A DNA stretch of 5,323 nucleotides from an uncultured Clostridium sp. (GTDB taxonomy: Bacteria; Bacillota; Clostridia; Clostridiales; Clostridiaceae), in the NCBI GenBank assembly GCA_946575275.1, contig CAMNZV010000133.1, positions 1 to 5,323 of the forward strand. The letters are read 5' to 3'. Position numbers and translations under genes: made by a program. How positions within the stretch are numbered: the first letter of the stretch is position 1; each line of letters starts with the position of its first letter. The notes beneath the pieces were generated by a model, which saw only the letters and a program-made list of their open reading frames with translations, did not search any database and was not told the DNA's origin. Shown piece after piece: positions 1 through 5,323 of the stretch.

Positions 1-1254
1 TAATACTATACCAGTATATGCTATACCATTTGATAAACTGCTAGCTATGGTTGTTGAATCAACTATAGCTTCCTTTTCTACAGTAACATCTGGCTTTTTA
101 ACCTTTATTATCTGTAGTTTTGCCATACCGCCAGACAAATTATAATCAGAAGCAACTATTTCAATTTTATGTTGTCCTGCTCCCTTGTCCTTTAATATAG
201 AGCTAATATTTGCAATGGTTTGACCATCTTTGTTTAAATACTTTTCTAAATGTGCATGTAAACCATCAGCATAACCTGATAGTTTTAAATGTTCATGGTT
301 ACTACAAGTTCTACTTAATCCACCAGAATGTGACCAATCATTATAGCTTTCAACTTGGTGAAATTTTAATTCCTGCTCTGTTCCATTGTTTTTTAAGTAT
401 AATGATTGTTCATTTCCATAATTACTAGTGGTAAAATTAATACCTGTTTGTTTTTCGTCTACAAGTACAAACATAGTATCATCTATTGGCAAAATTAACT
501 CTGGGTTATTTTCTCCAATACCAATATAATAATCGTAATTATCTATCTCATCTTGAGTTAAATTAAATTTACCTCTAAAAAGTCTTAATTGATCACCTTG
601 TCTTTGCCTATTAGTTTCATCACTTACTATGCCTAAGCTTTGATTATGATTATTATTAAAGTCTCCTCTCATATAAAACCAAGTAGCAAAATCATTGTAG
701 CTTGATGGAATTGGATTTGATGTATCAATTCCATTATTGGTTTTAAAATTATTTATTCTTTCTGCTGAATAATAACTTCCTGTTTTTCCATCCCAAACAT
801 TTGTAGTTTGAATAGGTTCTAGTATTGAAGTTAAAGTCTTATAATCAAATACAATTTTATTTTTTGTTGTATTTTTATTATAGGCATAATTAAATAGCTT
901 TGTAGTTTGAAGTATTCCTTTAGCATTATTGGTTTTATCTAAGGTATAAATATTTGTACCATTTTCATAAGTTTTGGTCCAATAATTATTACTAAAGCTA
1001 TAAACTTTAGTGTTATCCCTAGTATCTACAAATCCACCAGTATACTTTCCCTCATAACCAAAATAGTCCCCCTTAATATCTAAGGTTCTTGACCAAGATA
1101 TATTATCTAATATTTCATAATCCTTACCTGCAATAACAGAATTATCTGTGCCTACAGCCTTTGCTTCATTCATATTATGAAAAGGATGGATTATAGATAC
1201 TATCATAAAGGCAACTAATACTTTTGCAATATATTTTAAATATTTATTATCCAT
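1..1254 (-). CDS. Large exported surface protein, N-terminal 418 residues (3' end outside window)
   Basis: This reading frame stays open from an ATG at 1254 to the left edge, giving 418 codons with no stop, so the gene is cut by the window. The ATG is the first possible start because an in-frame TAG lies directly before it, and an AAGGAGGAGA ribosome site sits at 1259-1268. The N-terminus is a signal peptide: MDNKYLKYIAK, a hydrophobic stretch to about residue 22, and a likely cleavage after AKA at residue 33. The rest is polar, rich in N, T, Y and D, with no further membrane segment, as expected of a secreted or wall-associated protein. His residues cluster at 309, 320, 322, 333 and 335, close to a lone Cys317. 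From about residue 385 the segment KKPDVTVEKEAIV resembles the opening of repeated beta-sandwich domains such as DUF11, but this is only a resemblance. It is the third gene of the putative matrix operon and overlaps the gene before it by 8 bp. I do not recognise a family for residues 34-380; an adhesin or matrix component is an inference from context. Confidence 0.85.
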   Translation of the reverse strand, partial: MDNKYLKYIAKVLVAFMIVSIIHPFHNMNEAKAVGTDNSVIAGKDYEILDNISWSRTLDIKGDYFGYEGKYTGGFVDTRDNTKVYSFSNNYWTKTYENGTNIYTLDKTNNAKGILQTTKLFNYAYNKNTTKNKIVFDYKTLTSILEPIQTTNVWDGKTGSYYSAERINNFKTNNGIDTSNPIPSSYNDFATWFYMRGDFNNNHNQSLGIVSDETNRQRQGDQLRLFRGKFNLTQDEIDNYDYYIGIGENNPELILPIDDTMFVLVDEKQTGINFTTSNYGNEQSLYLKNNGTEQELKFHQVESYNDWSHSGGLSRTCSNHEHLKLSGYADGLHAHLEKYLNKDGQTIANISSILKDKGAGQHKIEIVASDYNLSGGMAKLQIIKVKKPDVTVEKEAIVDSTTIASSLSNGIAYTGIVL

Positions 1255-1951
1255 CTAATCTCCTCCTTTTCACACCTAATTTTACAATTACCAAAGCTGA
1301 TGTCATAAGTACAGCAAATGATACTATTATTTTTAAAACACTATCTCCTGTTTTAACCATTTCCTCAATAGCACCCAGTACCCCACTATCTGTATTAGGT
1401 TTATTCGGTTCATCTATTTCCTTGTCTCCTAGAGTTTCTGTTCTAGAAGCTGTAAATATCCAATCAATACTTGCATATTTATTTTTAAATTCGTTTCCGG
1501 TAGATTTACCATCTAATATAACAGAAGCATTTAAAGTGATACTTTCACCGGGATTTATTGTCCCAAGATATATATCTTGGGACATTTTTTCTCCACCAGT
1601 TAAATTACCGCTATAAATGCTCTTTTCTCCAGAATTGATATTTAATATTAACTTATTTAAGAAATTAACATCAGATTTTTTTTCTCTGTCTTCAGCCCTT
1701 ATATAAATTTCATAAGGATAATCATATTTGTTTTGCAACAATATTTCGCCTTTTACTGTATCCCCTGGAAGCATGTTTTCTTTAACTAAGAATTCATCCT
1801 TATCAGGTATTGTAATTAATCCACCTTCATTTCCTTCTATTATAATATTATTATCTTCTTCTGCAAAAGCATTATATTTTGGTAAAACACTATAAAATAT
1901 ACATATTGAACATATTACAAGAACAAGGGTTTTAATCTTTTTTAATTTCAT
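1247..1951 (-). CDS. Secreted protein with C-terminal membrane anchor, second gene of TasA-like operon
   Basis: This gene encodes 234 residues. The start at 1951 has a GGGGGAGATC ribosome site at 1954-1963. The N-terminus is a signal peptide (MKLKKIKTLV, hydrophobic core, likely cleavage after AFA at residue 30). The mature part alternates short beta-like stretches with PG turns (MLPGDTVKGEI near 60-70, LGTINPGESITLNASV at 129-144, YASIDWIFTAS at 159-169). This layout is typical of immunoglobulin-like or TasA-like beta sandwiches. A Pro/Asp/Asn linker (about 177-190) leads to KTGD at 200-203, a hydrophobic span at about 207-225 and a KRRR tail. That tail resembles a sortase signal, but the usual Leu-Pro is replaced by Met-Val, so it may simply be a membrane anchor. 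It starts 31 bp after the TasA-like gene and overlaps the next gene by 8 bp. A role tethering matrix fibres to the cell, comparable to TapA in Bacillus, is inference from position only. Confidence 0.85.
   Translation of the reverse strand: MKLKKIKTLVLVICSICIFYSVLPKYNAFAEEDNNIIIEGNEGGLITIPDKDEFLVKENMLPGDTVKGEILLQNKYDYPYEIYIRAEDREKKSDVNFLNKLILNINSGEKSIYSGNLTGGEKMSQDIYLGTINPGESITLNASVILDGKSTGNEFKNKYASIDWIFTASRTETLGDKEIDEPNKPNTDSGVLGAIEEMVKTGDSVLKIIVSFAVLMTSALVIVKLGVKRRRLDG
1259..1268 (-). promoter_or_regulatory. Strong ribosome binding site inside the preceding gene
   Basis: AAGGAGGAGA on the minus strand, 4 nt before the ATG at 1254. It lies within the last codons of the membrane-anchored protein gene (RRRLDG), so the two genes are probably translationally coupled. 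It supports the chosen start of the large surface protein. Confidence 0.7.
1559..1590 (+). repeat. Perfect 26-bp palindrome followed by T6, within a coding region (antisense terminator-like)
   Basis: Positions 1559-1584 read identically on both strands (13-bp arms starting TGTCCCAAGAT), and 1585-1590 are TTTTTT on the plus strand. Read on the plus strand this is a textbook intrinsic terminator. Read on the minus strand the palindrome is followed by ATAAATCCC, without a T-run. On the coding strand it encodes MSQDIYLGT of the membrane-anchored protein. It could stop antisense transcripts, form a hairpin in the operon mRNA, or bind a dimeric protein; the sequence alone does not decide. Confidence 0.6.
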
Positions 1952-1982
1952 TTGATCTCCCCCTTTTTAATATCTTTAAATA

Positions 1983-2594
1983 TTATTCTAAGCTTGATAA
2001 TTTAGCTAATACATCAGCTGATGCTGTTGTCCATGTATCTGCTGCTGCTCCATTTGAAGCTTGGATACCTTCTGCATTTACAATTACATCAAAAGCTGCA
2101 TTTTTGTATTTGTTATCAGCACTTTTATCTAAAGTAACTGAATCTAATAAATAAGAAGTTGACATTCCTGGTGCTACAACACCTAAGTAATAGAAGTAGT
2201 TATCTCCTCCATCTACCCAATTGTTCTTTTCTAATGTAGTAGTTAAGTTTTGATATTTTAAATTAATTAAGGTTTTATCATTTCCACCGTATGGATTAGC
2301 TGTGAAAATCTTATCGAAGCTAATTCTAATGAAAGAATCATATGTTGCAGTATTTTTTGCAGCAACATCTTTGTTAACTTCTGTTCCTGGAGTTACTTTA
2401 CCAGCTTTTTCTGTATCAAATACTTCTTCAACCTTTACTCCATCATCTGGATCTTCTGAATCTGGATCTTCTGTTCCTAATGCTTTAAAACTATTTGTCA
2501 CTGAATCTGTTGCAGTAAACCATGCAAAAGTTCCCCCAACACATGCCATAATTGCAACTGAAGCTGCTATAATACTTAATTTTTTCTTTTTCAT
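1983..2594 (-). CDS. TasA/BsaA-like biofilm matrix protein with SipW-type signal peptide
   Basis: This gene encodes 203 residues when started at 2594. That ATG has an AAGGGGAGA ribosome site 8 nt upstream, and the protein then begins MKKKKLSII, a normal signal-peptide start. The same frame is open to an ATG at 2636, but that would add 14 residues including the ribosome site itself. The region GGTFAWFTATDSVTNSFKALG (20-40) matches the SipW-processed pattern of TasA, CalY and BsaA proteins, with cleavage expected near A24. The Asp/Glu-rich stretch TEDPDSEDPDDG (41-52) precedes a beta-rich domain with PGTEVNKDVAAKNTATYDSFIRISF (about 70-94). A later part reads YFYYLGVVAPG, then VIVNAEGIQASNG, a pattern I associate with BsaA-type clostridial matrix proteins. 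Known members are exported, cleaved by SipW and assemble into extracellular fibres of the biofilm matrix. Here it is the first gene of the operon and probably the major subunit. No SipW gene is visible. The family call is strong; fibre formation is inferred. Confidence 0.9.
   Translation of the reverse strand: MKKKKLSIIAASVAIMACVGGTFAWFTATDSVTNSFKALGTEDPDSEDPDDGVKVEEVFDTEKAGKVTPGTEVNKDVAAKNTATYDSFIRISFDKIFTANPYGGNDKTLINLKYQNLTTTLEKNNWVDGGDNYFYYLGVVAPGMSTSYLLDSVTLDKSADNKYKNAAFDVIVNAEGIQASNGAAADTWTTASADVLAKLSSLE
2445..2474 (-). repeat. Tandem 15-bp repeat encoding SEDPD/TEDPD
   Basis: Two adjacent 15-bp units (2445-2459 and 2460-2474) differ only at their last plus-strand base. On the coding strand they give TEDPD then SEDPD just after the signal peptide of the TasA-like protein. 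The unit length is a multiple of three, so copy-number change would keep the frame and vary the length of an acidic linker. Confidence 0.8.
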
Positions 2595-2601
2595 TTTAAA
2601 A

Positions 2602-2610
2602 TCTCCCCTT
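2602..2610 (-). promoter_or_regulatory. Ribosome binding site deciding the TasA-like start
   Basis: AAGGGGAGA (minus strand) lies about 8 nt before the ATG at 2594. No comparable site precedes the in-frame ATG at 2636, so 2594 is taken as the true start. Confidence 0.75.
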
Positions 2611-2644
2611 TTATTCATCATTTCTTTGATAATCATTATTAAGT

Positions 2645-2661
2645 AGTAAACAATTGTTACT
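2645..2661. repeat. Imperfect palindrome in the leader of the TasA-like operon
   Basis: Plus-strand AGTAAACAATTGTTACT is symmetric about CAATTG, with 8 paired positions on each side and one extra A at 2648. It lies between the predicted -10 (2690-2695) and the ribosome site, so it would be in the roughly 90-nt untranslated leader or act as a downstream operator. Short AT-rich palindromes are common in such DNA, so function is unproven. Confidence 0.4.
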
Positions 2662-2689
2662 TAATAATTCATAGCTTATTCATATTATT

Positions 2690-2698
2690 ATTATATCA
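2690..2698 (-). promoter_or_regulatory. Predicted promoter of the TasA-like operon (extended -10)
   Basis: The minus strand reads TGATATAAT, a perfect TATAAT with the TGn extension. There is no good -35 at 16-18 bp (the region is T-rich, and TTGCTC lies 22 bp away). A start near 2683 would give a leader of about 90 nt. A weak -35 with an extended -10 suits a promoter that needs an activator, for example the neighbouring response regulator. Confidence 0.5.
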
Positions 2699-2789
2699 TG
2701 ATTTTATAAAAAAGAAAGAGCAAATTTAATCTTATATTTCTCATTTTTTCAAAGAAGTATTTATATGTTAAATATTTAATTCTAAAATT

Positions 2790-2830
2790 AAATAAGGTTA
2801 ATATTTTTATTAAAAATATTAACCTTATTT
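2790..2830 (-). terminator. Long perfect hairpin, probable terminator of the two-component operon
   Basis: Twenty-bp arms (2790-2809 and 2811-2830) are exactly complementary around a single central base. In RNA a few central pairs would open to form the loop. On the minus strand the hairpin ends CCTTATTTAATTTT, a moderate U-tract; on the plus strand it ends in CCTTATTTG. It lies about 125 bp after the kinase stop and before the promoter of the TasA-like gene, so it would insulate the two units. It may act in both directions. Confidence 0.6.
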
Positions 2831-2955
2831 GTATATAATTTCGAAAATCTTATTATATATTGTCGATATATTTATTATTTCATGAGTATTATGAACATTC
2901 TGTGAATATTTAATTGGAAATTTAAATTATATTCTAATACTTTATTAATATCTAA
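2831..2955. other. AT-rich gap between kinase stop and terminator
   Basis: Together with 2595-2830 this makes a gap of about 360 bp between the kinase and the TasA-like gene. The right part of the gap (2831-2955) is very AT-rich and would be the 3' untranslated end of the kinase mRNA. I see no convincing ORF, RNA gene, riboswitch or repeat in it. Confidence 0.5.
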
Positions 2956-4353
2956 TTATTTTTGTGGTATTTCAATAATAATATTTGTGCCCTTACCAAG
3001 CTCACTTTTAATATTCATAAATCCACCATGTAGTATTACAATTTCATCACATATAGAAAGCCCAATACCATTTTGAGATTTTGCATTTTTACCCTTATAA
3101 AATTTCTCCTTAACCCTTGGCAATTCTTCCTTAGAAATACCACAACCATTGTCATTTACTTCTATAAGTAATTTGTTTGTACTTTTATTAATATTCAATT
3201 CAATAATTCCATTGATATCTGTAAATTTAAATGCATTGTCTATTAAATTAATTATAACCTGTTTCATCTTATCTATATCAATACTAATAATTTTACTGTT
3301 ATCCTTTGAACTTATTAGGAATTTCTTATTTTCTTTTAGACTTCTTTGAGACATATATACTTCAATATAAGCTTCAAAATCCTTTATTGTAGTCTCTACA
3401 ATATTAATACTTGCCTTACCATTTTGAATTCTTGAAAAATCTAGAAGTTCTTCTACCATATTAATTAGTCTGTAAGATTCTTTTTCTATAATTTTAAGTC
3501 CCATTTTCAGTGTCTTTTCATCCGTTTCTTCAGAATCTAAGGTAATAACCCACCCCTTTATAGCTGTTAATGGTGTCCTTAATTCATGAGAAACAGAAGA
3601 AATAAATTCATCTTTCAATTTATTTCTTTTGCTAAGTTCCTCTGCCATGTAATTTAGTGTATTAGATAATTTTCCTATTTCATCTTTATCCCGAACCTCA
3701 CTTCTAACATTTAAGTCCCCATTTGCCATATCTTGAGCAATTTTAGTTAAATGTTTAATAGGTCCAATAATAGTATTAGAAATAAAAATACTTATAAGTC
3801 CACCTATTATTAAAACTATAATAGAAATAATTATAAAAACCGTAATAATGTTATATATTTCTTTATCAACTTTTTCAAGTGAAATCACATATCTTATTAC
3901 ACCATTAACCTTATCATCAACTATTATAGGTTTTGAAATTGCCATTATTTTATTATTGTAGTATTCTTCTTTTCCTATCCACCTATAATTTGATTCCCCA
4001 CTTAACACCTTAATTACATCATTTTTATCTCGACCATTTATATCTACACCAATAGAGTCCATTAATAAATTCCCGTTTTCATCAAATATTTGGACTTCTG
4101 CATTAGTCTGATTCCAAAAAGAATCCACGTTATCATAAACATTTTCCCTTAATGTAGTTCCTGAAAAATATTTATTATAAAACAAAACTGCTATATCAAT
4201 TTGATTACTTAATGTTGTCTCTACATTTTTATAATAATAATTTTTAATAAAAACACCTATTAACACATTTAGTATTATTATTATAATTGAAATGACTATA
4301 ACAAAACTTTTCAAGACCCTAAATTTAATACTTTTTGATTTTAACTTTTCCAT
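2956..4353 (-). CDS. Membrane sensor histidine kinase (HAMP-HisKA-HATPase_c)
   Basis: This gene encodes 465 residues from the ATG at 4353, which has AGGA 5 nt upstream. An in-frame ATG at 4371 would add six residues (MGNRIS) but lacks a ribosome site. Order of parts: TM1 at about 15-36; an extracytoplasmic region at about 37-166 of Cache/PAS-like character (VQIFDENGNLLMDS, then GVIRYVISLEKVD before the membrane); TM2 at about 168-193; HAMP (GPIKHLTKIAQDMANGDL onward); HisKA with phospho-acceptor His256 in SSVSHELRTPLTAIKGW; and an ATPase domain with N-box NLIDNAFKFT (369-378), G1 NDNGCGI (400-406), F-box EKFYKGK and G2 NGIGLSI (428-434). All catalytic boxes look intact. It resembles the PhoR/ResE/WalK class. 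The ligand is unknown. The gene overlaps the regulator by 13 bp, so the pair is co-translated. Being directly upstream of the matrix genes suggests it controls them. Confidence 0.93.
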   Translation of the reverse strand: MEKLKSKSIKFRVLKSFVIVISIIIIILNVLIGVFIKNYYYKNVETTLSNQIDIAVLFYNKYFSGTTLRENVYDNVDSFWNQTNAEVQIFDENGNLLMDSIGVDINGRDKNDVIKVLSGESNYRWIGKEEYYNNKIMAISKPIIVDDKVNGVIRYVISLEKVDKEIYNIITVFIIISIIVLIIGGLISIFISNTIIGPIKHLTKIAQDMANGDLNVRSEVRDKDEIGKLSNTLNYMAEELSKRNKLKDEFISSVSHELRTPLTAIKGWVITLDSEETDEKTLKMGLKIIEKESYRLINMVEELLDFSRIQNGKASINIVETTIKDFEAYIEVYMSQRSLKENKKFLISSKDNSKIISIDIDKMKQVIINLIDNAFKFTDINGIIELNINKSTNKLLIEVNDNGCGISKEELPRVKEKFYKGKNAKSQNGIGLSICDEIVILHGGFMNIKSELGKGTNIIIEIPQK

Positions 4354-5027
4354 CGATATCCTATTCCCCATACAGTTTCAATCTTTTTAGGATTTGATGC
4401 ATCATCCTCAATTTTAAATCTTAATCTTCTAATATTAACATCAATTATCTTAGGATCACCAAAAAAATTATATCCCCATGCCTGATTTAAAATTTCATCC
4501 CTTGTAAAAGCCTTATCTGGGTTTTCAATAAATAGTTTCATTAGTAAATACTCTTTTGGAGTAACTTCTATTTCCTCATTATTTTTAAGAAGTTTTTGTG
4601 AGTATAAATCCAACACAAATTCACCACTTTCTAGCTTGTTATTATCCTTATCTCCATTATGTAACTTTACTCTTCTTAATATTGCCTTAACTCTTAATAC
4701 TACTTCAAGAGGATTAAATGGTTTTACAATAAAATCATCTGCCCCATATTCTAATCCCATTATTTTGTCTATGTCCTGTCCTTTTGCAGTTAATATTATA
4801 ATCCCCATATCTGCATATTTACTTCTTAATTCATGGCATACTTCAAAACCTGTTATCCCAGGTAGCATTACATCTAATATGGCTATTTCCGGTTTCTCAC
4901 CTTCTGCTTTTTTTAATCCTTCTTCCCCGGATTCTGCTTCTATTACCTTAAAGTCATTTCGTTCTAAATTTATCTTTAAAAAGCTTCTTATGCTTTCTTC
5001 ATCTTCAACTAAAAGAATCTTAGTCAT
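4341..5027 (-). CDS. OmpR/PhoB-family response regulator
   Basis: This gene encodes 228 residues, the usual length for the family. An AGGGGGGAAG ribosome site at 5031-5040 supports the start at 5027. The receiver domain (about 3-115) has the acidic pair E8/D9 in VEDEE, phospho-acceptor Asp52 in ILDVMLPG, the switch Thr80 in IILTAKG and Lys102 in VKPFNP. The DNA-binding winged helix (about 133-227) shows VTPKEYLLMKLF, TRDEILNQAWGYNFFGDPKIIDVNIRRLR and ETVWGIGYRW, all typical of PhoB/OmpR/WalR. It is the first gene of an operon with the kinase, 13 bp overlapping, and follows the rRNA/tRNA unit after an intrinsic terminator. Phosphorylation by the partner kinase is expected from the arrangement. 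The targets are not known; the adjacent TasA-like operon is the obvious candidate. Confidence 0.95.
   Translation of the reverse strand: MTKILLVEDEESIRSFLKINLERNDFKVIEAESGEEGLKKAEGEKPEIAILDVMLPGITGFEVCHELRSKYADMGIIILTAKGQDIDKIMGLEYGADDFIVKPFNPLEVVLRVKAILRRVKLHNGDKDNNKLESGEFVLDLYSQKLLKNNEEIEVTPKEYLLMKLFIENPDKAFTRDEILNQAWGYNFFGDPKIIDVNIRRLRFKIEDDASNPKKIETVWGIGYRWKS
4359..4362 (-). promoter_or_regulatory. Ribosome binding site deciding the kinase start
   Basis: AGGA on the minus strand, 5 nt before the ATG at 4353 and within the end of the response regulator gene. The ATG at 4371 is preceded by GATTGAAACTGT, which has no Shine-Dalgarno match. The spacing is slightly short, so the choice is moderately supported. 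Confidence 0.5.
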
Positions 5028-5062
5028 TTTCTTCCCCCCTTATATGTATCTTATCTAAATCT

Positions 5063-5071
5063 ATTATATCA
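5063..5071 (-). promoter_or_regulatory. Predicted promoter of the two-component operon (extended -10)
   Basis: The minus strand reads TGATATAAT, the same nine bases found before the TasA-like gene. No clear -35 lies 16-18 bp upstream. A start near 5056 gives a leader of about 30 nt. It sits just past the terminator of the tRNA, so the regulator and kinase probably have their own promoter. Confidence 0.5.
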
Positions 5072-5101
5072 ATTATTTATGTATTTCTAGTGAAAATTTC
5101 T

Positions 5102-5133
5102 AAAAAAAAATATTACAACTAATGTTGTAATAT
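5102..5133 (-). terminator. Intrinsic terminator after tRNA-Asn
   Basis: Arms at 5110-5119 (ATATTACAAC) and 5124-5133 are exactly complementary around a 4-nt loop. On the minus strand the hairpin runs into nine T residues (5102-5110). It begins 6 nt beyond the CCA end of the tRNA and closes the rRNA/tRNA transcription unit. Confidence 0.85.
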
Positions 5134-5138
5134 AAAAT

Positions 5139-5213
<75 letters not shown>

Positions 5214-5279
5214 TTATTTATTCAGATTTTTATTCTCTGAAAATTGCATACATATATCAAATTCTCTATTTATATTATT
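5214..5279 (-). other. 23S rRNA to tRNA-Asn spacer
   Basis: AT-rich 66-nt spacer. It contains the inverted repeat TTCAGA (5221-5226) / TCTGAA (5236-5241) with a 9-nt loop, a possible processing hairpin. It is too short to hold a 5S rRNA, and no promoter or terminator is evident, so read-through from 23S into the tRNA is likely. Confidence 0.6.
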
Positions 5280-5323
5280 GGTCAAGCCCTCGACCTATTA
5301 GTATCAGTCAGCTAAATATGTTA
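5280..5323 (-). rRNA. 23S rRNA, 3' end (partial)
   Basis: The minus strand ends with GATACTAATAGGTCGAGG followed by GCTTGACC, the highly conserved 3' terminus of Firmicute 23S rRNA. Only about 44 nt are in the window; the rest lies beyond the right edge. The exact mature 3' end is placed within a few bases of 5280 by similarity to the conserved end. Confidence 0.93.

Noticed and set aside
210..428. Plus-strand open frame of 72 codons
   Set aside because: It is opposite the large surface protein gene; its His/Asn-rich composition is a by-product of that gene's codons.
1224..1616. Plus-strand open frame of 130 codons
   Set aside because: It lies opposite the membrane-anchored protein gene, has no ribosome site and its translation shows no signal or family pattern.
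2342..2368. Inverted repeat ATGTTGC / GCAACAT inside the TasA-like gene
   Set aside because: Only 7 bp per arm with a 13-nt loop, and explained by coding for a run of Ala and Val-type codons.
2595..2636. Upstream ATG extending the TasA-like protein by 14 residues
   Set aside because: The extension would translate through the AAGGGGAGA ribosome site and place charged residues ahead of a normal signal peptide.
2302..2646. Plus-strand open frame of 114 codons
   Set aside because: It is a shadow of the TasA-like gene; the end is a run of F and I from the AT-rich signal-peptide region and leader.
2768..2779. 12-bp palindrome TTAAATATTTAA
   Set aside because: Purely A/T and short; such sites are frequent by chance in this base composition.
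2893..2906. GAAC followed by a TGTGAA-like sequence, considered as a LexA box
   Set aside because: The second half does not match GTTC, so the GAACN4GTTC pattern is not met.
3149..3349. Plus-strand open frame of 66 codons
   Set aside because: It is antisense to the kinase ATPase domain; the hydrophobic translation is the usual reverse image of a Lys/Asn-rich coding strand.
4636..5058. Plus-strand open frame of 140 codons
   Set aside because: It lies antisense to the well-supported response regulator; no ribosome site and low-complexity S/L/N composition.

Overview
The window looks like chromosome from a low-GC Firmicute, most likely a member of the Clostridia (Clostridium sensu lato). The reasons are the very AT-rich intergenic DNA, strong purine-rich ribosome binding sites (GGGGAGA, AGGGGGG, AAGGAGGAG), heavy use of A/T-ending codons, and a tRNA-Asn placed just behind the 3' end of a 23S rRNA. 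Species cannot be called. Every supported gene lies on the minus strand, so the biological order runs from the right edge of the window to the left.

Right end (about 5323 to 5102): the last ~44 nt of a 23S rRNA, a 66-nt spacer without a 5S gene, a complete tRNA-Asn(GTT) with encoded CCA, and a clean intrinsic terminator. This is the tail of an rRNA operon.

Middle (about 5071 to 2790): a two-gene two-component system. A promoter with an extended -10 precedes an OmpR/PhoB-family response regulator. This gene overlaps a membrane sensor histidine kinase with TM1, an extracytoplasmic sensor, TM2, HAMP, HisKA and HATPase_c. The unit probably ends at a long perfect hairpin at 2790-2830.

Left (about 2698 to 1): a putative three-gene surface/biofilm-matrix operon. 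Gene one encodes a TasA/BsaA-like secreted protein with a SipW-type signal peptide. Gene two encodes a secreted beta-rich protein with a C-terminal membrane anchor and a degenerate sortase-like KTGD motif. Gene three overlaps gene two and encodes a large exported protein that runs off the left edge, with 418 residues visible. The dedicated SipW signal peptidase expected for the first protein, and any sortase, are not in the window.

Working model (inference): the sensor kinase reads an envelope signal, its regulator acts on the adjacent matrix operon, and that operon makes a fibre-forming subunit, a membrane-tethered partner and a large surface protein. The most unexpected sequence element is a perfect 26-bp palindrome followed by T6 on the plus strand, inside the coding region of the second matrix gene. 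It has the form of an intrinsic terminator for antisense transcription.
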